This document shows, piece by piece, positions 52,882 to 61,800 of a stretch of DNA of 64,000 nucleotides (positions within the stretch are counted from its first letter, which is position 1; each line of letters opens with the position of its first letter). Below the pieces are notes generated by a model. That model worked only from the letters and a program-made list of their open reading frames with translations. It searched no databases and was not told where the DNA came from. A program made the position numbers and the translations under genes. Source of the stretch: Dreissena polymorpha (lineage: Eukaryota > Mollusca > Bivalvia > Myida > Dreissenidae); contig NC_068360.1 in the NCBI RefSeq assembly GCF_020536995.1, positions 14,868,178 to 14,932,177 of the forward strand, read 5' to 3'.

Positions 52882-55800
52882 GTAAGATTTCATCATTTAC
52901 TGTTATATTTCTAATCTTGTTGTCAATTCTATAATTAAAAACATGGGCAATTATTTATTTACATAAAGTATATATCTTGTTAAACAATATTTATTTTAAG
53001 TAATTGAAAAGCGATTTTTTAATATGTTGATCTTTCTGTTTCAGGATGTCAGAATGGTGGATCCAAATTTCATTAAGATCTTCAAATTAGCACAACTTTC
53101 AATTGAATACTTGCTGGTCAGTGTCAACTAATATAAGACTTTTTATTAATAATGAGTAGATTTTTGTAAGCAGCATTATAACACACGACATTGAAGACAT
53201 ATAATTATTATAATGATTTTATATTGTTATTCATTATAAAGTGTATGCAATAGGAAAAAACAACAACTGTATTACTGTTTTACTTATTAAGTACTTTAAA
53301 CAATACAATTCAATTTGAATTTGAATGTACATATTTTTGTATTGATTTACAACACCATGCTCATCTTTTTAGATAATAAAAACTGCCAAACACAAAATAT
53401 TTTTGTTTATATGCTTATCATAAATATTCTTTCAGCATTCTCAAGAATTTTTAACTGCAAAAATGTCTACATTTGAAGGAAATATAAAAAAGACACATGA
53501 GGTAAGTGCTATAAAGCCACAATATTTGAACATTGTACACTTTTTTTCATATTCAATTTAAAAATCGAGAGGGCAAAGATTACTAGTTTTCAGTTTAAAT
53601 AAAATCTGCAACAATGCACCAAAACTTGTATTGCAATACATCGCCAGACCACAAACAAGTATTGCAATTAATTGCGACACATTTCTAATTTTAAGTATTT
53701 TTGTCCAGAAATAAATCAAACACATTAGTACAGTAAGCGTTCAAGAGCTACAACTAAAAGAAATTCTAATTACAATAAAAATGTGCATGCTTTTAATGGT
53801 CATTTGTTTTGCAAGTAAAGCATGCAGTATATTAATATACCAGTATACAGCTGCAATACAAGTTAAAATTGATTGTTTTTTACATTATTACTTGATCTGA
53901 AGAAATATCTCTTCCCTTTAAAGATGACCACATGAGTTTGATGGCAATGCATACATTTTGTTAGTAAGCTCCTGTATGATGTAGTTTGGCTCATGATTTT
54001 GTACAATCTCATTAGGAGCATGAACAAACCAAAGCAACTCTTGAGAAGTTGAAGGAAGAATTGGCAGCAGTGAAGAAAGAAAGTCATAAAAGAAAGAAGT
54101 TACTTATAGCTCAACAACACCTCATTACAGCTGGAACAGATGCTCAAAACAAGGTTTGTCAACAAGAAATAGTTGAGACACGCTCTTGGAAAATTGGCTT
54201 ATCAGGGACAACTTTTTGTTAATATGTATTTTAGTTTAATGGAGGTCTCTTCTTAGCCAAAATCCAGTTTATGCAGAATGTGTCATTCCTAACCTTTGTG
54301 GACTGTACAGGCTAATCTGGGGCATTGCTTAACCCTTTGCATGCTGGGAAATTTGACGTCTGCTAAAATGTCTTCTGCTGAATTTCTTAAATTAGCATTT
54401 TCTTCTATTTTTTTCAAAGAATACTATCAGAATAGCAAACAGTTTGGATCCTGATGAGACGCCACGTTCTGTGGCGTCTCATCTGGATCCAAACTGTTTG
54501 CAAAGGCCTTCAAAATTCGGTTCCCCACTGAAAGAGTTAATGCACATGCATAAAGCCTTGTTTTCCCAAGGCAAGGTTCATTTGTGTTTACAATTGCAAA
54601 TCATCAAATTGTCCACATTACTATAGAGCGTTTTTATTTTACCAGGTAGAATGCTTTACTTACACTAAACTATATGATAAGTGTTTTAAATAACTAGCAA
54701 TAATTACTATTCCAGTTTGTGTATTAGAGATACACAAAACAAATTGTGTAATTAACAGTGTGTGTTTTGTGGTTTAGATTATAATCTATAATACCTTATA
54801 TACATACATGCACATGCTGGTGCAAGATTTGTGTATTGGCAATCTTGTCAATACAAACTGTTAATGACATAATTGACAGTTTAGTTATGGCATCACAAGA
54901 GGAGAATAATCTCAGTTTTCTGCACAATATGATGATTTGGCAAGGTTTAGATAACAGTTTTCTATTGATTCCCTATGCTTATCTGTAGGCAGGATTTATT
55001 TGATTGGACTTTTTATGTTGGTTACATCAGGGGTTTTTCTGCCTATTTTGGGAAAAGGAGTCTGACCAAATTGGGAATTTTTATCGACAAAATTGTCCAT
55101 TTTGGGAATTTTCAAGTCGATGAAACCGTCAATTTGGGAATTTTATCATGCTTAAATAAGTTAGTGGTTTTACAAAAAAAAACACATTTTTATTTGTTAT
55201 TTTGTCTTCAAAAACAAACACTGGTATCAGGTAAGTCACACAAGTCACAGCATGATTTTTCTTTGCTTTCTGTCTTTTGCATTTGATGAACTTGAACTTG
55301 GAGACTGAACAACAACTTTCTTACTAGGCTCCGAAGAAGAGTTATCGACTGAGTCGGACAATAGAACAGCCATGGGTATTTCACTTGCTTGCACTGCTTG
55401 TTCGGGGTTACTAGAGGGAGTAGAAGATTCAGCGATTTTCGCAAACATCGACGTTATCGTCGAACATCCTTTTGCATCTCTTTTTTTTTTTTTGCTGTAG
55501 TACTTATCGTTATGGGAAGCCATGTTTGAAAATAAGCGTCTACAGATTTGGACTAGAATGTGTATTGTGCGGCTCTATATACTTGTTATAATGCGGAACA
55601 GTTCAAACCTTTTCGCTGTCAATGTTGGCAGATGCATCCGGCAAATACACCTGCGAAAATCTGAGTCGCTAAAGGCTTAATTACGTCGCGGATGAAGGGA
55701 AGTCACTCTTTCGATATAAATTATGTTTACTTTTTACGATTTTGAAATTTTTTTTTTTTTGGAATTGGGAAATATGTAATCAAAATTCGATTGGGAACGG

Positions 55801-58800
55801 GTCCGTTTGCTTTGGGAATGCCTCTGTTGTCCGGAGGCGCAGACAGTGCAGAAAAACCCCTGTACATGTAGGTGATCAACTCATCTAATTGCAATTGTGG
55901 TTATGCAATAATGAAATAACTATTTTGTGAAGGATAATCATATTCAGTTTTATTAAATTAAAACAAATCAAGTATGATAGCTCCTTAAGTACACAAATAT
56001 CATTTAAAATTGATTAAAACTTTTTTGGTTTAAAAGTCAATGTAACTGAAGACTCCCCAGTATTTCCTGGTCTCAGCTTTTTTTGTAATCACTTGTCCGT
56101 TTTGTCTATTTTCACAGGAAAATCACTAATTCAAAATCATGCCAATTTCATAAAGCCTATTGTATAAAAGTTTATTCCAGGGATGAATTTACATTTTCAC
56201 CTTAAATAAAGTAGTTATTAACAGGAATGAATGCTAGAACATTTGGCCGTAGACGTATTCCATAAGTAAGAATACTTTTTACGATTACTCTTTTTCACAC
56301 TTTCAGTGCCCTTTCTGCATCAAGAAGTTCATGAACCGCTCGTTCCTCGAGGCTCACATGCACCGTCGTCATGGCAGCTCCACCCCAAGCGTTCAGGCCA
56401 CGCCCTCTCAGGACCAGAGCCCAGGTTCAAAGTCCGAACAGTCGCCAGAGATCCGGTTGAACACAGCTCTCGAGGACCAGCTTGAGGAAATAAGGTACCA
56501 TTTAGTTTTAAGTGTAGATCAATGGCATTCAGTGTTTTTTTCATTCAAAATTGGGACCGGTAACCGCCCCCATTTCCAATGGAAAAAAGTATTTTTCCCA
56601 AATGGGAGCTAAACATTTCCAATGGAAAATTTCTAAAAAAAAATCTCAATATTTTTTTCATCTACCGTCCATACAAGTTCAACCCTAAATATAATACTGA
56701 AAACCCCTGTATTCTCAATTTTAAAGCATTTTTTTAGCAAAACAGCAACACTTATTTCCCAATTTTAGTGAAAACGCCGCACATTTTTCCAATCCAAAGG
56801 GACCCGGCCCCAATCCTAAAATGGTGAAAAAAAACACCAAGGCTTTCAGATAGGTACTTTGACATGTTTGTAGTCAATTAGAAAATCAAATTAAATTTAA
56901 GACCTTTCTTACCAGATTCAAATTTTAAAGGCTTCATTTGCAACCCTAAGATACTTATGAGCAGCAAACAGCATAAAACCTGAAAGACTGCGAGTTACAT
57001 GCAGGCTGTTCTGGTTTTATTCTGGTTCCATAAAACCATTTTCAATTCACTCAATTTTCGTCTATTAGAGAGAGGCTGAGGGAGACAGAGGCCCAGTTGA
57101 ACCACGAAAGGAAGGCCAGGAAGAAAATAGAGCTACAGCCGCGAATTGAGGAGAAAACAAACAATGCGCATCTCACCTCTGAACAGCAGGTAGTTTGAAT
57201 TGAAGTAAAGAAGTAAAATGTTCAGTAGGACATGCACTTGTAGTAGTATTGATGTACGAGAATCATGTTCTAGTTACTCATTTTAGATGTGCTCTGATAA
57301 AACAGGCTTAATGCATGGGTAGAAAGTGATGTCCCAGATATTAATGCACAGGCTAATCTGGCATTACGCTTTACGCAAATGCATTTAGCCCTGTTTTCAT
57401 AGAGTATGTAAAATTAGTGTTTTTTTTCCATTGAACTCTCTCTAATGCTGGTTTTGTTAGATTTATGTACCAGTATAAATGCACATAAGACAAACATGGT
57501 TTTAAAATTTGATTTAATTAGAAGTATACAAGTTGAATCAGAATGATAATCTCCTTTTGACAATTTTCTTTTTAAAAACTTAGTTTTCAGATGCATACTT
57601 CTCTGGGAATATAAGAATAATTTTTTATTTTTTTTACATAGTATTCAATTGCATCCTTTTTTAGATGGAATTACAGGAAGTTAAAGCAATGTTTATGAAG
57701 GAATTAAAGGAGGCGCATGAGAGGAATCAGCAAATGGAACGCAAACTTGCCGATCTAAAGGGCCGCAAAAAGGGCTCAAACCTGGGCGAAATGATGGATG
57801 ATACAGACAATGAGCGAGAATTGCTACGACAGCAGAGAGAGGAAATGTCCATGTTGAAGGAGCAGATTCAGGGAGAAGTAAGTGAAATAAAGCCAAAGAT
57901 GAATTTGACCCAAAGTATAAAAGGTTACATAGTGTACTGACACAATGGAGATGTTGGTGATTAAAACTTTGAAGTTATGAGGACTTTTGTATGTTAACTT
58001 ATCATTTTTATATATCAAACCATAAAAATATTATATTGACACTGTTTATGTTTTTTAGTATTAGACTTTCTTTTAAAGTTTGGGAAAATTCTTGAAAAAA
58101 TGTAAATGAGATTTTTCGTTCGAGATGAAAAACATTAAAAAATGGGATAACATTTTTGTCATGTGCATTTTTCTTGTGATTTTTTAGATGCAAGCCCAGC
58201 AGGCAGAGACTGAGCTTCATTGGCAGAACAGAGTGGAGCAGTTGCAGAGAGAACACCAGCAGTCCATCGGCAAGGTAACAGTTAACCCTTTACCCCTTAT
58301 ATACATATTTTCATGTAAATGCAGTCCCTAAGAAAGTTAAATTTAATTAAAGACCTTTCTTACTAGATTCAAATTGTTAAGGCTTCATTTCAAACCCTTA
58401 GATACTGATAAGTAGCAAACAGCATTAAACCTAAACAGACTGTGAGTTACTTGCCGGCTGTTCTGGTTTAATGCTGGTTGCAAAAGTCATTTTCACTCTT
58501 CTTCTTATGGTGGAAAGGATTAACAATTAGCACCATGTAAACTGTCCTTTTAGTTATAAAATAGTTATTAGTTGTTACACAATTTGAAATTTAATTTTAA
58601 TATTATAAGAAAATACAAGCAATACGAGTTCAAAAACTCAAGACATCCAAAAATCTTATCCTTTTTATTTCCAATCAAATTTTTATTCTTCTAGTTGTAC
58701 ATAAACCATACTTATAACAACCAGTTCAGTATATCAGTATTTTTAAAATGTGTTCTCACAATTTTTATCCCCCGCCATAGGCGGAGGGATATTGTTTTGG

Positions 58801-61800
58801 CGTTGTCTGTCCGTCCCATCTTTCCGTCCTTCCGTCTGTTCGGAGCCATATCTTGGAAGTGCTTTGGCGGAATTCATTGAAACTTGGTATGAGTATGTAT
58901 ATGGACAAGAGGATAATGCAGGCCACATGGCATTGTACACCATCTGTTAATAACGGAGTTATGGCCCTTTGTATCTTGAAAAATTCTTTTTTGAGTGTCA
59001 AATTTAATACTTTTGTGTCCAGAAGCATATTGACGGGGGATATCAATTCATCAAATTTGCTTGTTTAATTTCTGTTTTCATTCTCTATGGTTTTCTTTAT
59101 TTTCAAATATTTGCTTATGTTTTGTAGTTGACAAAGGCCCTGGAGGTACAGCGCCGTCAACTCGGCAGCAAGAATGGAGAGGCATCGCCTTTAGTGCAGA
59201 AACAACAGGAGCACATGGACGAGCTCATCAGGGTAAGTAACTCTTACAGCTACTAGGAAGAGTGTTCTGATTAGTCTGCAGGGGTAACTTTCCAAGTTTG
59301 AACTGTCCAATGAACAGTCATGCCTGTAGATAGATGGTCAGAGTTGTATAATCACAACTCCTGCATATTTTGGTCAGAATTTTATGATATGAGTTTTAGA
59401 GCAATGAAATCAAAGTTGAAGAGAATTTAGAATATAATCAAACTGACATCATGGAGCATTTTCGTGGATAAATCAATAATTTTTATTTAGAACTAATAGG
59501 GATTAGTTTTGATTTTATATTTTGCTGTTATTTTCCTCCAAGCCATCTCGACCATCACCCCCTTCCTCTAAATCATCATCTGAGACTAAATCCACCTCCT
59601 CAAAGGAAGAGTGCTCTTCAATTGAAGAGCAAGATAGGGTAGGCAACTCTTCACTGGGACGAAAATGGCTGGAATAAACCATGCATTAAAATGAGCATTG
59701 CACTTTCAGCTTGAAAAGATGTTAGCACACATGACATAGGCAAATCGGCACTTGCATAAATAATGCAAATAAATAAGTATTACAATTTAAATGGAGAATA
59801 TGTTAACACACATAACATCAAACACCCCACAACACAATATGTACACACTTTCATGCGTGCTCTTTTGTCCATGCACTTCAGCTACCTGCAATTTCATCAA
59901 TAGAGAAGGGTTTTTGAGGGTGAGGGTTGGTTGAGATTTTGATGTGTTCATTTTGGTGTATACCAAGTTTATCTACTTCATCATTGATTGTCATATTTGT
60001 TATTTGTTTTTTTCATCAGAAACGCAGAAGTGAACCGGTAATGCATTTCTATCAACCAATCAGTTTCTCAACCTCATATCAATTACATACATTTAACATG
60101 AATTTCTATTAAATATAAGTCATTATACTTCTCCTCCCCCTCCATTCCCGCCCCCCCCACCACGTTACCAGGTGTTAGTAAAAAATGATGACCATAATTA
60201 TCAGCATCAGCATAATCAAATCCCATAGTTTGTTAGCATTTGCAGTAGCAACAACATCTTTGTGATCATCACTATTCTGTACCTACCATTTCTCAATCCT
60301 CCCATTCTAATGTTGTTCATTTATAACAAAAAAATCCACCCTTCGTCATAAAATAAGTTATTGTTTTTGAGATGGTTATTGTTTGTGCACACAAATACCA
60401 CTAGCTATTTGTTTAAATGAGTTTCTCTATTGCATGCAGGTGCTTGGAACACTGAAGTTTTGGTGAATGTTTTTTTAACTGTTCAAACTCTGCTTTGGAG
60501 TTTTGATATTTTAATAGTCATTTAATAGAAAATATTTAAACACGTGTAGCCTAATATAACATGGCACAGGTGTGTTGAAAACTAAACCAATGTCTAAAAA
60601 AAATCATGTTTATATTAAATATTGTATACAAAAGCTGAGAATGCCACCATGTAATTTAAGTACACTCATTAAATGTTGGTATCCTTTGTGCTTTTAGCAA
60701 ACCAAAGAACAGGATCAGTTGATTCAAGAAGAATTGCGAAGAACGGTAAGCCTGCAAGTTGTTTTTGTTGCTCAGAGACATAAACATTTTCATGCAATTA
60801 TGTCTAGGAATTCCATTCCTAAATAATCGAGGGATGCATAGCAATGCAACACAAATACATCTTAACAAAAACCAGCTGAAAAAAGTGTTTCAGGAATAAT
60901 GCTGTCAAAATATACACAAGATGCAATTAATTCAATGTTCCTATTGTTAATAGAGGCTAATAAAAGGCTATTGGAGTGAGTTGACAATTTGGGAATGTTT
61001 ATAGTCTGGATAATAGGTGTTTTTTATTGCTAATTATGATTTAAGTGAGTGGTGTACAAGAATAAAAACTGCTTTTGGGAGCAATAAACTGTACATTACC
61101 GTACTTAAGCATGTATTACACACAGCTTTATACCCCAAAAATTACAATTCAAAAAGGTGTTGGTGTTATACATTGATACAATGCTATTCTTGCTGCATAT
61201 TTGCAAAAACTTCATACAAAACTTTTTATGGTGCGTTTCTGATGACATTGTCGTGAAAATGTTATCATTTTTCATTCGAAGGAATTGGCGAAGCAGGAAG
61301 CGCAGACTCGCGTGTCTCGCATGGAGCCCAGCGAGGATGAAGATGACACTACGGAGATGGGAACCGCTACTCAACTGTCAGGGGATCTGACTGGGCGCTC
61401 TGCAGACATGACCGCTCAGTCAACCGGAACCATGGGGTGAGTTGAAGCAGTTGAAACTTTTTATCTGGCATCAAATGGCATTTTTATTTAAAAAAAATTA
61501 TATCAAAATTTAGTTTGTTTCCTTATCCAGCTCTATAAGTTGAACCAAATGAAATATAATATTGAAAACACATTTTTTCTCAAATTAAAAGTATCTTTTA
61601 GAAAAAAAACTGCATTACAACTTTGCCAGTTTTAGTAAAACAACACAATTTTTCCCAGTAAAAAATGATGAAAAAAACACACACTGTTCTTTTAAATAGT
61701 CTATATGTCTATATGTGTGTATTTTAGCACAGTCTATATGTGTATATGTGTGTATTTTAGCACTACCGGCAGTGGTGAGATCACTCTGAGGACCACACAG

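Larger units (their letters stand above)
52882..54015. other. DZIP1 introns 1-3
   Basis: AT-rich introns around exons 2 and 3; no repeats recognised. Confidence 0.55.
59233..61281. other. DZIP1 introns 9-12
   Basis: Mostly unique AT-rich intron sequence around exons 10-12; a C-rich stretch at about 60123-60160. No mobile element recognised. Confidence 0.5.

Noticed and set aside
61017-61390. Overlapping plus and minus frames around DZIP1 exon 13
   Set aside because: They are shadows of the exon in other frames plus adjacent intron.
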